From contig NW_025963551.1 of the NCBI RefSeq assembly GCF_910591885.1, forward strand, positions 2,170,001-2,234,000: a stretch of 64,000 nt of DNA, given 5' to 3'. Position 1 is the first letter of the stretch. Each line of letters begins with the position of its first letter. Shown here piece by piece: positions 49,518-62,700 of the stretch. This stretch comes from Bombus terrestris. Lineage: Eukaryota > Arthropoda > Insecta > Hymenoptera > Apidae. Position numbers and translations under genes: made by a program. The notes under the pieces are model-generated. The model worked only from the letters and a program-made list of their open reading frames with translations. It had not been told where the DNA came from and searched no databases.

Positions 49518-49689
49518 TGCTCGCTCGCTCCGCTCGCTCGTAAGAATCTAGTCCAACCTCACAACCGATCCGACACGTTCGCAAATTTGAAATTAGTCGC
49601 CTCCTTATCGGATAACGAACGCAAGAGGGATTGGTTTTAGGTTAGGCTATAGTTATCGGGCGAGCACAGGGAGCGAGGGACGCGTAAGG

Positions 49690-52600
49690 GCGTGTCACAA
49701 ACCAACGGTTTGTCACATAGGGTCATTGAAATATTCGCACCAGCCCCAGGAGCCGGAAGTCTTTATCGAATTGCCTACAGACAAAAGTTTACAGTATATC
49801 AATATTTGTACATAAATAGTAATATTTTCACACAGTACAGTGCAACGTGAGGTCCGAAATCGCTGACCAATTGAGGTAATAACAGGAAATATATGCAAGG
49901 CAATATAAGGTATATGTATAGCTTGGAAATTGTAATCGTTGCTCGCTCGCTCCGCTCGCTCGTAAGAATCTAGTCCAACCTCACAACCGATCCGACACGT
50001 TCGCAAATTTGAAATTAGTCGCCTCCTTATCGGATAACGAACGCAAGAGGGATTGGTTTTAGGTTAGGCTATAGTTATCGGGCGAGCACAGGGAGCGAGG
50101 GACGCGTAAGGGCGTGTCACAAACCAACGGTTTGTCACATAGGGTCATTGAAATATTCGCACCAGCCCCAGGAGCCGGAAGTCTTTATCGAATTGCCTAC
50201 AGACAAAAGTTTACAGTATATCAATATTTGTACATAAATAGTAATATTTTCACACAGTACAGTGCAACGTGAGGTCCGAAATCGCTGACCAATTGAGGTA
50301 ATAACAGGAAATATATGCAAGGCAATATAAGGTATATGTATAGGTTGGAAATTGTAATCGTTGCTCGCTCGCTCCGCTCGCTCGTAAGAATCTAGTCCAA
50401 CCTCACAACCGATCCGACACGTTCGCAAATTTGAAGTTAGTCCCCTCCTTATCGGATAACGAAAGCAAGAGGGATTGGTTTTAGGATAGGCTATAGTTAT
50501 CGGGCGAGCACAGGGAGCGAGGGACGTGTAAGGGTGTGTCACAAACCAACGGTTTGTCACATAGGGTCATTGAAATATTCGCACCAGCCCCAGGAGCCGG
50601 AAGTCTTTATCGAATTGCGTACTGACAAAAGTTTACAGTATATCAATATTTGTACATAAATAATAATATTTTCACACAGTACAATGCAACCTGAGGTCCG
50701 AAATCGCTGACAAATTGAGGTAATAATAGGAAATATATGCAGGACAATATAAGATATGTGTATAGCTTGGAAATTGTAATCGTTGATCGCTCGCTCCCCT
50801 CGCTCGTAAGAATCTAGTCCAATCTCACAACCGATCCGACACGTTCGCAAATTTGAAATTGGTCGCCTCCTTATCGGATAACGAACACAAGAGGGATTGG
50901 TTTTAGGTTAGGCTATAGTTATCGATCGAGCGCAGCGAGCGAGGGACGCATAAAGGTATGTCACAAACCAGCGGTTTGTCACATAGGGACATTGAAATAT
51001 TCGCACCAGCCCTAGGAGTCGGAAGTCTCTATCGAGTTGCCTACTGACCAAAGTTTACAGTTTATCAATAGTTTTACATTAATAGTAATATTTTCACACA
51101 GTACGGTGCAACGTGAGGTCTGAAATCGCTGACAAAATTGGGTAATAATAGGAAATATATGCAGGACAATATAAGATATATGTATAGCTTGGAAATTTTA
51201 ATCGTTGCTCGCTCGCTCCGCTCGCTCGTAAAAATCTAGTCCAACCTCACAACCGATCCGACACGTTCGCAAATTTGAAATTAGTCGCCTCCTTATCGGA
51301 TAACGAACGCAAGAGGGATTGGTTTTAGGTTAGGCTATAGTTATCGATCGAGCGCAGCGAGCGAGGGACGCATAAAGGTGTGTCACAAATCATCGGTTTG
51401 GCACATAGGAACATTGAAATATTCGCACCTGCCCGAGGAGTAGGAAGTCTTTATCGAGTTGCCTACTGACAAAAGTTTACAGTTTATCAATAGTTTTACA
51501 TTAATAGCAATATTTCCACATAGTACAGTTGCAACGTGAGGTCCGAAATCGCTGACAAGTTAAGGTAATAACAGGAAATATATGCACGGCACCATAAGGT
51601 ATATGTATAGCTTGGAAATTGTAATCGTTGCTCGCTCGCTCCGCTCGCTGGTAAGAATCTAGTCCAACCTCACAACCGATCCGACAAGTTCGCAAATTTG
51701 AAATTAGTCGCCTCCTTATCGGATAACGAACACTAGAGGGATTGGTTTTAGGTTAGGCTATAGTTATCGATCGAGCGCAGCGAGCGAGGGACGCATAAAG
51801 GTGTGTCACTAATCATCGGTTTGGCACATAGGGACATTGAAATATTCGCACCTGCCCGAGGAGTAGGAAGTCCTTATCGAGTTGCCTACTGACAAAGTTT
51901 ACAGTTTATCAATAGTTTTACATAAATAGTAATATTTCCACATAGTACAGTTGCAACGTGAGGTCCGAAATTGCTGACAAATTAAGGTAATAACAGGAAA
52001 TATATGCACGGCACCATAAGGTATATGTATAGCTTGGAAATTGTAATCGTTGCTCGCTCGCTCCGCTCGCTCGTAAGAATCTAGTCCAATCTCACAACCG
52101 ATCCGTCACGTTCGCAAATTTGAAATTAGTCGCCTCCTGATCGGATAACGAACGCAACAGGGATTGGTGTTAGGTTAGGCTATAGTTATCGGGCGAGCAC
52201 AGGGAGCGAGGGACGCGTAAGGGTGTGTCACAAACCAACGGTTTGTCACATAGGGTCATTGAAATATTCGCACCAGCCCCAGGAGCCGGAAGTCTTTATC
52301 GAATTGCCTACAGACAAAAGTTTACAGTATATCAATATTTGTACATAAATAGTAATATTTTCACACAGTACAGTGCAACGTGAGGTCCGAAATCGTTGAC
52401 AAATTGAGGTAATAACAGGAAATATATGCAAGGCGCTATAAGGTATATGTATAGCTTGGAAATTGTAATCGTTATTCGCTCGCTCCGCTCGCTCGTAAGA
52501 ATCTAGTCCAACCTCACAACAGATCCGACACGTTCGCAAATTTGAAATTAGTCCCCTCTTTATCGAATGGCGAACGTAAGAGATATTGGTTTTAGGTTAG

Positions 52601-53830
52601 GCTATAGTTTTCAAGCGAGCGCAGCGAGTGAGTGTCGCGTAAAGGTGTGTCACAAACCAACGGTTTGGCACTTAGGGACATTGAAATATTCGCACCAGCC
52701 CGAGGAGTCGGAAGTCTTTATCGAGTTGCCTACTGACAAAAGTTTACAGTTTATCAATAGTTTTACATAAATAGTAATATTTCCACATAGTACGGTGCAA
52801 CGTAAGGTCCGAAATCGCTGACAAATTGAGGTAATAACAGGAAATATATGCAAGGCAATATAAGGTATATGTATAGCTTGGAAATTGTAATCGTTGCTCG
52901 CTCGCTCCGCTCGCTCGTAAGAATCTAGTCCAACCTCACAACCGATCCGACACGTTCGCAAATTTGAAATTAGTCCCCTCCTTATCGAATGGCGAACGTA
53001 AGAGATATTGGTTTTAGGTTAGGCTATAGTTTTCAAGCGAGCGCAGCGAGCGAGGGTCGCGTAAAGGTGTATCACAAACCAACGGTTTGGGACTTAGGGA
53101 CATTGAAATATTCGCACCAGCCCGAGGAGTCGGAAGTCTTTATCGCGTTGCCTACTGACAAAAGTTTAGAGTATATCAATATTTGTACATAAATAGTAAT
53201 ATTTTCACACAGTACAGTGCAACGTGAGGTCCGAAATCGCTGACCAATTGAGGTAATAACAGGAAATATATGCAAGGCAATATAAGGTATATGTATAGCT
53301 TGGAAATTGTAATCGTTGCTCGCTCGCTCCGCTCGCTCGAAAGAATCTAGTGCAACCTCACAACCGATCCGACACGTTCGCAAATTTGAAATTAGTCGCC
53401 TCCTGATCAGATAACGAACACAAGAGGGATTGGTTTTAGGTTAGGCTATAGTTATCGATCGAGCGCAGCGAGCGAGGGACGCATAAAGGTGTGTCACAAA
53501 TCATCGGTTTGGCACATAGGGACATTGAAATATTCGCACCTGCCCGAGGAGTAGGAAGTCTTTATCGAGTTGCCAACTGACAAAAGTTTACAGTTTATCA
53601 ATAGTTTTACATTAATAGTAATATTTCCACATAGTACAGTTGCAACGTGAGGTCCGAAATCGCTGACAAATTAAGGTAATAACAGGAAATATATGAACGG
53701 CACCATAAGGTATATGTATAGCTTGGAAATTGTAATCGTTGCTCGCTCGCTCCGCTCGCTCGTAAGAATCTAGTCCAACCTCACAACCGATCCGACACGT
53801 TCGCAAATTTGAAATTAGTCGCCTCCTTAT
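49690..53830. repeat. 29-monomer landmark block, occurrence 2
   Basis: This is the partner of 37450-41590 at 12,241 bp. Nearly all landmarks keep order and spacing. Small differences exist, for example CACTAGAGGG at 51731, AAATTGGTCGCC near 50855, AGGCGCTATAAGG near 52433 and TTTATCGAGTTGCC near 52717. It ends near 53830, where GGGCGAGCACAG follows instead of GATCGGGCGCAG. Confidence 0.83.
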
Positions 53831-55918
53831 CGGATAACGAACGCAAGAGGGATTGGTTTTAGGTTAGGCTATAGTTATCGGGCGAGCACAGGGAGCGAGG
53901 GACGCGTAAGGGCGTGTCACAAACCAACGGTTTGTCACATAGGGTCATTGAAATATTCGCACCAGCCCCAGGAGCCGGAAGTCTTTATCGAATTGCCTAC
54001 AGACAAAAGTTTACAGTATATCAATATTTGTACATAAATAGTAATATTTTCACACAGTACAGTGCAACGTGAGGTCCGAAATCGCTGACCAATTGAGGTA
54101 ATAACAGGAAATATATGCAAGGCAATATAAGGTATATGTATAGCTTGGAAATTGTAATCGTTGCTCGCTCGCTCCGCTCGCTCGTAAGAATCTAGTCCAA
54201 CCTCACAACCGATCCGACACGTTCGCAAATTTGAAATTAGTGGCCTCCTTATCGGATAACGAACGCAAGAGGGATTGGTTTTAGGTTAGGCTATAGTTAT
54301 CGGGCGAGCACAGGGAGCGAGGGACGCGTAAGGGCGTGTCACAAACCAACGGTTTGTCACATAGGGTCATTGAAATATTCGCACCAGCCCCAGGAGCCGG
54401 AAGTCTTTATCGAATTGCCTACAGACAAAAGTTTACAGTATATCAATATTTGTACATAAATAGTAATATTTTCACACAGTACAGTGCAACGTGAGGTCCG
54501 AAATCGCTGACCAATTGAGGTAATAACAGGAAATATATGCAAGGCAATATAAGGTATATGTATAGCTTGGAAATTGTAATCGTTGCTCGCTCGCTCCGCT
54601 CGCTCGTAAGAATCTAGTCCGACCTCACAACCGATCCGACACGTTCGCAAATTTGAAGTTATTCCCCTCCTTATCGGATAACGAAAGCAAGAGGGATTGG
54701 TTTTAGGTTAGGCTATAGTTATCGGGCGAGCACAGGGAGCGAGGGACGTGTAAGGGTGTGTCACAAACCAACGGTTTGTCACATAGGGTTATTGAAATAT
54801 TCGCACCAGCCCCAGGAGCCGGAAGTCTTTATCGAATTGCGTACTGACAAAAGTTTACAGTATATCAATATTTGTACATAAATAATAATATTTTCACACA
54901 GTACAGTGCAACGTGAGGTCCGAAATCGCTGACCAATTGAGGTAATAACAGGAAATATATGCAAGGCAATATAAGGTATATGTATAGGTTGTAAATTGTA
55001 ATCGTTGCTCGCTCGCTCCGCTCGCTCGTAAGAATCTAGTCCAACCTCACAACCGATCCGACACGTTCGCAAATTTGAAGTTAGTCCCCTCCTTATCGGA
55101 TAACGAAAGCAAGAGGGATTGGTTTTAGGTTAGGCTATAGTTATCGGGCGAGCACAGGGAGCGAGGGACGCATAAAGGTGTGTCACAAATCATCGGTTTG
55201 GCACATAGGGTCATTGAAATATTCGCACCTGCCCGAGGAGTAGGAAGTCTTTATCGAGTTGCCAACTGACAAAAGTTTACAGTTTATCAATAGTTTTACA
55301 TTAATAGTAATATTTCCACATAGTACAGTTGCAACGTGAGGTCCGAAATCGCTGACAAATTAAGGTAATAACAGGAAATATATGAACGGCACCATAAGGT
55401 ATATGTATAGCTTGGAAATTGTAATCGTTGCTCGCTCGCTCCGCTCGCTCGTAAGAATCTAGTCCAACCTCACAACCGATCCGACACGTTCGCAAATTTG
55501 AAATTAGTCGCCTCCTTATCGGATAACGAACACAAGAGGGATTGGTTTTAGGTTAGGCTATAGTTATCGAGCGAGCGCAGCGAGCGAGGGACGCATAAAG
55601 GTGTGTCACAAATCATCGGTTTGGCACATAGGGACATTGAAATATTCGCACCTGCCCGAGGAGTAGGAAGTCTTTATCGAGTTGCCTACTGACAAAAGTT
55701 TACAGTTTATCAATAGTTTTACATTAATAGCAATATTTCCACATAGTACAGTTGCAACGTGAGGTCCGAAATCGCTGACAAATTAAGGTAATAACAGGAA
55801 ATATATGCATGGCACCATAAGGTATATGTATAGCTTGGAAATTGTAATCGTTGCTCGCTCGCTCCGCTCGCTCGTAAGAATCTAGTCCAATCTCACAACC
55901 GATCCGTCACGTTCGCAA
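52118..55918. repeat. 9-mer HOR, copy A (3,801 bp)
   Basis: This is the first of three consecutive nine-monomer units. The order is: GTGTTAGG monomer, ATG pair (52567, 52989), CATCGG monomers with TACATTAATAG, three CCCCAGGAG monomers of the CTGACCAATTGAGG type (54.0-55.0 kb, the last with ATAATAATATT and TATAGGTTGTAAATTG), then CATCGG monomers ending in TAATAGCAATATT (55723). Confidence 0.78.
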
Positions 55919-58900
55919 ATTTGAAATTAGTCGCCTCCTGATCGGATAACGAACGCAACAGGGATTGGTGTTAGGTTAGGCTATAGTTATCGGGCGAGCA
56001 CAGGGAGCGAGGGACGCGTAAGGGTGTGTCACAAACCAACGGTTTGTCACATAGGGTCATTGAAATATTCGCACCAGCCCCAGGAGCCGGAAGTCTGTAT
56101 CGAATTGCCTACTGACAAAAGTTTACAGTATATCAATATTTGTACATAAATAGTAATATTTTCACACAGTACAGTGCAACGTGAGGTCCGAAATCGTTGA
56201 CAAATTGAGGTAATAACAGGAAATATATGCAAGGCGCTATAAGGTATATGTATAGCTTGGAAATTGTAATCGTTATTCGCTCGCTCCGCTCGCTCGTAAG
56301 AATCTAGTCCAACCTCACAACAGATCCGACACGTTCGCAAATTTGAAATTAGTCCCCTCTTTATCGAATGGCGAACGTAAGAGATATTGGTTTTAGGTTA
56401 GGCTATAGTTTTCAAGCGAGCGCAGCGAGTGAGTGTCGCGTAAAGGTGTGTCACAAACCAACGGTTTGGCACTTAGGGACATTGAAATATTCGCACCAGC
56501 CCGAGGAGTCGGAAGTCTTTATCGCGTTGCCTACTGACAAAAGTTTACAGTTTATCAATAGTTTTACATAAATAGTAATATTTCCACATAGTACGGTGCA
56601 ACGTAAGGTCCGAAATCGCTGACAAATTGAGGTAATAACAGGAAATATATGCAAGGCAATATAAGGTATATGTATAGCTTGGAAATTGTAATCGTTGCTC
56701 GCTCGCTCCGCTCGCTCGTAAGAATCTAGTCCAACCTCCCAACCGATCCGACACGTTCGCAAATTTGAAATTAGTCCCCTCCTTATCGAATGGCGAACGT
56801 AAGAGATATTGGTTTTAGGTTAGGCTATAGTTTTCAAGCGAGCGCAGCGAGCGAGGGTCGCGTAAAGGTGTATCACAAACCAACGGTTTGGCACTTAGGG
56901 ACATTGAAATATTCGCACCAGCCCGAGGAGTCGGAAGTCTTTATCGCGTTGCCTACTGACAAAAGTTTAGAGTATATCAATATTTGTACATAAATAGTAA
57001 TATTTTCACACAGTACAGTGCAACGTGAGGTCCGAAATCGCTGACAAATTGAGGTAATAACAGGAAATATATGCAAGGCAATATAAGGTATATGTATAGC
57101 TTGGAAATTGTAATCGTTGCTCGCTCGCTCCGCTCGCTCGAAAGAATCTAGTGCAACCTCACAACCGATCCGACACGTTCGCAAATTTGAAATTAGTCGC
57201 CTCCTTATCGGATAACGAACGCAAGAGGGATTGGTTTTAGGTTAGGCTATAGTTATCGGGCGAGCACAGGGAGCGAGGGACGCGTAAGGGCGTGTCACAA
57301 ACCAACGGTTTGTCACATAGGGTCATTGAAATATTCGCACCAGCCCCAGGAGCCGGAAGTCTTTATCGAATTGCCTACAGACAAAAGTTTACAGTATATC
57401 AATATTTGTACATAAATAGTAATATTTTCACACAGTACAGTGCAACGTGAGGTCCGAAATCGCTGACCAATTGAGGTAATAACAGGAAATATATGCAAGG
57501 CAATATAAGGTATATGTATAGCTTGGAAATTGTAATCGTTGCTCGCTCGCTCCGCTCGCTCGTAAGAATCTAGTCCAACCTCACAACCGATCCGACACGT
57601 TCGCAAATTTGAAATTAGTGGCCTCCTTATCGGATAACGAACGCAAGAGGGATTGGTTTTAGGTTAGGCTATAGTTATCGGGCGAGCACAGGGAGCGAGG
57701 GACGCGTAAGGGCGTGTCACAAACCAACGGTTTGTCACATAGGGTCATTGAAATATTCGCACCAGCCCCAGGAGCCGGAAGCCTTTATCGAATTGCCTAC
57801 AGACAAAAGTTTACAGTATATCAATATTTGTACATAAATAGTAATATTTTCACACAGTACAGTGCAACGTGAGGTCCGAAATCGCTGACCAATTGAGGTA
57901 ATAACAGGAAATATATGCACGGCACCATAAGGTATATGTATAGCTTGGAAATTGTAATCGTTGCTCGCTCGCTCCGCTCGCTCGTAAGAATCTAGTCCGA
58001 CCTCACAACCGATCCGACACGTTCGCAAATTTGAAGTTAGTCCCCTCCTTATCGGACAACGAAAGCAAGAGGGATTGGTTTTAGGTTAGGCTATAGTTAT
58101 CGGGCGAGCACAGGGAGCGAGGGACGTGTAAGGGTGTGTCACAAACCAACGGTTTGTCACATAGGGTCATTGAAATATTCGCACCAGCCCCAGGAGCCGG
58201 AAGTCTTTATCGAATTGCGTACTGACAAAAGTTTACAGTATATCAATATTTGTACATAAATAATAATATTTTCACACAGTACAGTGCAACGTGAGGTCCG
58301 AAATCGCTGACCAATTGAGGTAATAACAGGAAATATATGCAAGGCAATATAAGGTATATGTATAGGTTGTAAATTGTAATCGTTGCTCGCTCGCTCCGCT
58401 CGCTCGTAAGAATCTAGTCCAACCTCACAACCGATCCGACACGTTCGCAAATTTGAAGTTAGTCCCCTCCTTATCGGATAACGAAAGCAAGAGGGATTGG
58501 TTTTAGGTTAGGCTATAGTTATCGGGCGAGCACAGGGAGCGAGGGACGCATAAAGGTGTGTCACAAATCATCGGTTTGGCACATAGGGACATTGAAATAT
58601 TCGCACCTGCCCGAGGAGTAGGAAGTCTTTATCGAGTTGCCAACTGACAAAAGTTTACAGTTTATCAATAGTTTTACATTAATAGTAATATTTCCACATA
58701 GTACAGTTGCAACGTGAGGTCCGAAATCGCTGACAAATTAAGGTAATAACAGGAAATATATGAACGGCACCATAAGGTATATGTATAGCTTGGAAATTGT
58801 AATCGTTGCTCGCTCGCTCCGCTCGCTCGTAAGAATCTAGTCCAACCTCACAACCGATCCGACACGTTCGCAAATTTGAAATTAGTCGCCTCCTTATCGG

Positions 58901-59718
58901 ATAACGAACACAAGAGGGATTGGTTTTAGGTTAGGCTATAGTTATCGATCGAGCGCAGCGAGCGAGGGACGCATAAAGGTGTGTCACAAATCATCGGTTT
59001 GGCACATAGGAACATTGAAATATTCGCACCTGCCCGAGGAGGAGGAAGTCTTTATCGAGTTGCCTACTGACAAAAGTTTACAGTTTATCAATAGTTTTAC
59101 ATTAATAGCAATATTTCCACATAGTACAGTTGCAACGTGAGGTCCGAAATCGCTGACAAATTGAGGTAATAACAGGAAATATATGCATGGCACCATAAGG
59201 TATATCTATAGCTTGGAAATTGTAATCGTTGCTCGCTCGCTCCGCTCGCTCGTAAGAATCTAGTCCAACCTCACAACCGATCCGACAAGTTCGCAAATTT
59301 GAAATTAGTCGCCTCCTTATCGGATAACGAACACAAGAGGGATTGGTTTTAGGTTAGGCTATAGTTATCGATCGAGCGCAGCGAGCGAGGGACGCATAAA
59401 GGTGTGTCACTAATCATCGGTTTGGCACATAGGGACATTGAAATATTCGCACCTGCCCGAGGAGTAGGAAGTCCTTATCGAGTTGCCTACTGACAAAGTT
59501 TACAGTTTATCAATAGTTTTACATAAATAGTAATATTTCCACATAGTACAGTTGCAACGTGAGGTCCGAAATTGCTGACAAATTAAGGTAATAACAGGAA
59601 ATATATGCACGGCACCATAAGGTATATGTATAGCTTGGAAATTGTAATCGTTGCTCGCTCGCTCCGCTCGCTCGTAAGAATCTAGTCCAACCTCACAACC
59701 GATCCGTCACGTTCGCAA
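55919..59718. repeat. 9-mer HOR, copy B (3,800 bp)
   Basis: The ATG pair is at 56368 and 56790, 3,801 bp after copy A. Compared with copy A, the CATCGG monomer after the pair is missing and an extra one is present near the end (58.98-59.3 kb), so the count stays at nine. Private changes include GGCACCATAAGG in an otherwise CCCCAGGAG monomer (57918) and GAGGAGGAGGAAG (59034). Confidence 0.76.
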
Positions 59719-62700
59719 ATTTGAAATTAGTCGCCTCCTGATCGGATAACGAACGCAACAGGGATTGGTGTTAGGTTAGGCTATAGTTATCGGGCGAGCA
59801 CAGGGAGCGAGGGACGCGTAAGGGTGTGTCACAAACCAACGGTTTGTCACATAGGGTCATTGAAATATTCGCACCAGCCCCAGGAGCCGGAAGTCTTTAT
59901 CGAATTGCCTACAGACAAAAGTTTACAGTATATCAATATTTGTACATAAATAGTAATATTTTCACACAGTACAGTGCAACGTGAGGTCCGAAATCGTTGA
60001 CAAATTGAGGTAATAACAGGAAATATATGCAAGGCGATATAAGGTATATGTATAGCTTGGAAATTGTAATCGTTATTCGCTCGCTCCGCTCGCTCGTAAG
60101 AATCTAGTCCAACCTCACAACAGATCCGACACGTTCGCAAATTTGAAATTAGTCCCCTCTTTATCGAATGGCGAACGTAAGAGATATTGGTTTTAGGTTA
60201 GGCTATAGTTTTCAAGCGAGCGCAGCGAGTGAGTGTCGCGTAAAGGTGTGTCACAAACCAACGGTTTGGCACTTAGGGACATTGAAATATTCGCACCAGC
60301 CCGAGGAGTCGGAAGTCTTTATCGAGTTGCCTACTGACAAAAGTTTACAGTTTATCAATAGTTTTACATAAATAGTAATATTTCCACATAGTACGGTGCA
60401 ACGTAAGGTCCGAAATCGCTGACAAATTGAGGTAATAACAGGAAATATATGCAAGGCAATATAAGGTATATGTATAGCTTGGAAATTGTAATCGTTGCTC
60501 GCTCGCTCCGCTCGCTCGTAAAAATCTAGTCCAACGTCACAACCGATCCGACACGTTCGCAAATTTGAAATTAGTCCCCTCCTTATCGAATGGCGAACGT
60601 AAGAGATATTGGTTTTAGGTTAGGCTATAGTTTTCAAGCGAGCGCAGCGAGCGAGGGTCGCGTAAAGGTGTATCACAAACCAACGGTTTGGGACTTAGGG
60701 ACATTGAAATATTCGCACCAGCCCGAGGAGTCGGAAGTCTTTATCGCGTTGCCTACTGACAAAAGTTTAGAGTATATCAATATTTGTACATAAATAGTAA
60801 TATTTTCACACAGTACAGTGCAACGTGATGTCCGAAATCGCTGACCAATTGAGGTAATAACAGGAAATATATGCAAGGCAATATAAGGTATATGTATAGC
60901 TTGGAAATTGTAATCGTTGCTCGCTCGCTCCGCTCGCTCGAAAGAATCTAGTGCAACCTCACAACCGATCCGACACGTTCGCAAATTTGAAATTAGTCGC
61001 CTCCTGATCGGATAACGAACACAAGAGGGATTGGTTTTAGGTTAGGCTATAGTTATCGATCGAGCGCAGCGAGCGAGGGACGCATAAAGGTGTGTCACAA
61101 ATCATCGGTTTGGCACATAGGGACATTGAAATATTCGCACCTGCCCGAGGAGTAGGAAGTCTTTATCGAGTTGCCAACTGACAAAAGTTTACAGTTTATC
61201 AATAGTTTTACATTAATAGTAATATTTCCACATAGTACAGTTGCAACGTGAGGTCCGAAATCGCTGACAAATTAAGGTAATAACAGGAAATATATGAACG
61301 GCACCATAAGGTATGTGTATAGCTTGGAAATTGTAATCGTTGCTCGCTCGCTCCGCTCGCTCGTAAGAATCTAGTCCAACCTCACAACCGATCCGACACG
61401 TTCGCAAATTTGAAATTAGTCGCCTCCTTATCGGATAACGAACGCAAGAGGGATTGGTTTTAGGTTAGGCTATAGTTATCGGGCGAGCACAGGGAGCGAG
61501 GGACGCGTAAGGGCGTGTCACAAACCAACGGTTTGTCACATAGGGTCATTGAAATATTCGCACCAGCCCCAGGAGCCGGAAGTCTTTATCGAATTGCCTA
61601 CAGACAAAAGTTTACAGTATATCAATATTTGTACATAAATAGTAATATTTTCACACAGTACAGTGCAACGTGAGGTCCGAAATCGCTGACCAATTGAGGT
61701 AATAACAGGAAATATATGCAAGGCAATATAAGGTATATGTATAGCTTGGAAATTGTAATCGTTGCTCGCTCGCTCCGCTCGCTCGTAAGAATCTAGTCCA
61801 ACCTCACAACCGATCCGACACGTTCGCAAATTTGAAATTAGTGGCCTCCTTATCGGATAACGAACGCAAGAGGGATTGGTTTTAGGTTAGGCTATAGTTA
61901 TCGGGCGAGCACAGGGAGCGAGGGACGCGTAAGGGCGTGTCACAAACCAACGGTTTGTCACATAGGGTCATTGAAATATTCGCACCAGCCCCAGGAGCCG
62001 GAAGTCTTTATCGAATTGCCTACAGACAAAAGTTTACAGTATATCAATATTTGTACATAAATAGTAATATTTTCACACAGTACAGTGCAACGTGAGGTCC
62101 GAAATCGCTGACAAATTGAGGTAATAACAGGAAATATATGCAAGGCAATATAAGGTATATGTATAGCTTGGAAATTGTAATCGTTGCTCGCTCGCTCCGC
62201 TCGCTCGTAAGAATCTAGTCCGACCTCACAACCGATCCGACACGTTCGCAAATTTGAAGTTAGTCCCCTCCTTATCGGATAACGAAAGCAAGAGGGATTG
62301 GTTTTAGGTTAGGCTATAGTTATCGGGCGAGCACAGGGAGCGAGGGACGTGTAAGGGTGTGTCACAAACCAACGGTTTGGCACATAGGGACATTGAAATA
62401 TTCGCACCAGCCCCAGGAGCCGGAAGTATTTATCGAATTGCCTACTGACAAAAGTTTACAGTTTATCAATACTTTTACATAAATAATAATATTTTCACAC
62501 AGTACAGTGCAACGTGAGGTCCGAAATCGCTGACCAATTGAGGTAATAACAGGAAATATATGCAAGGCAATATAAGGTATATGTATAGGTTGTAAATTGT
62601 AATCGTTGCTCGCTCGCTCCGCTCGCTCGTAAGAATCTAGTCCAACCTCACAACCGATCCGACACGTTCGCAAATTTGAAGTTAGTCCCCTCCTTATCGG
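59719..62700. repeat. 9-mer HOR, copy C (about seven monomers)
   Basis: The ATG pair is at 60168 and 60590, 3,800 bp after copy B. The order follows copy A, with the CATCGG monomer after the pair restored. The monomer at 62362-62673 is a hybrid, with TTTATCAATACTTTTAC (62463) beside ATAATAATATT. Private changes include CCAACGTCAC (60532) and CGTGATGTCCG (60824). Confidence 0.73.
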
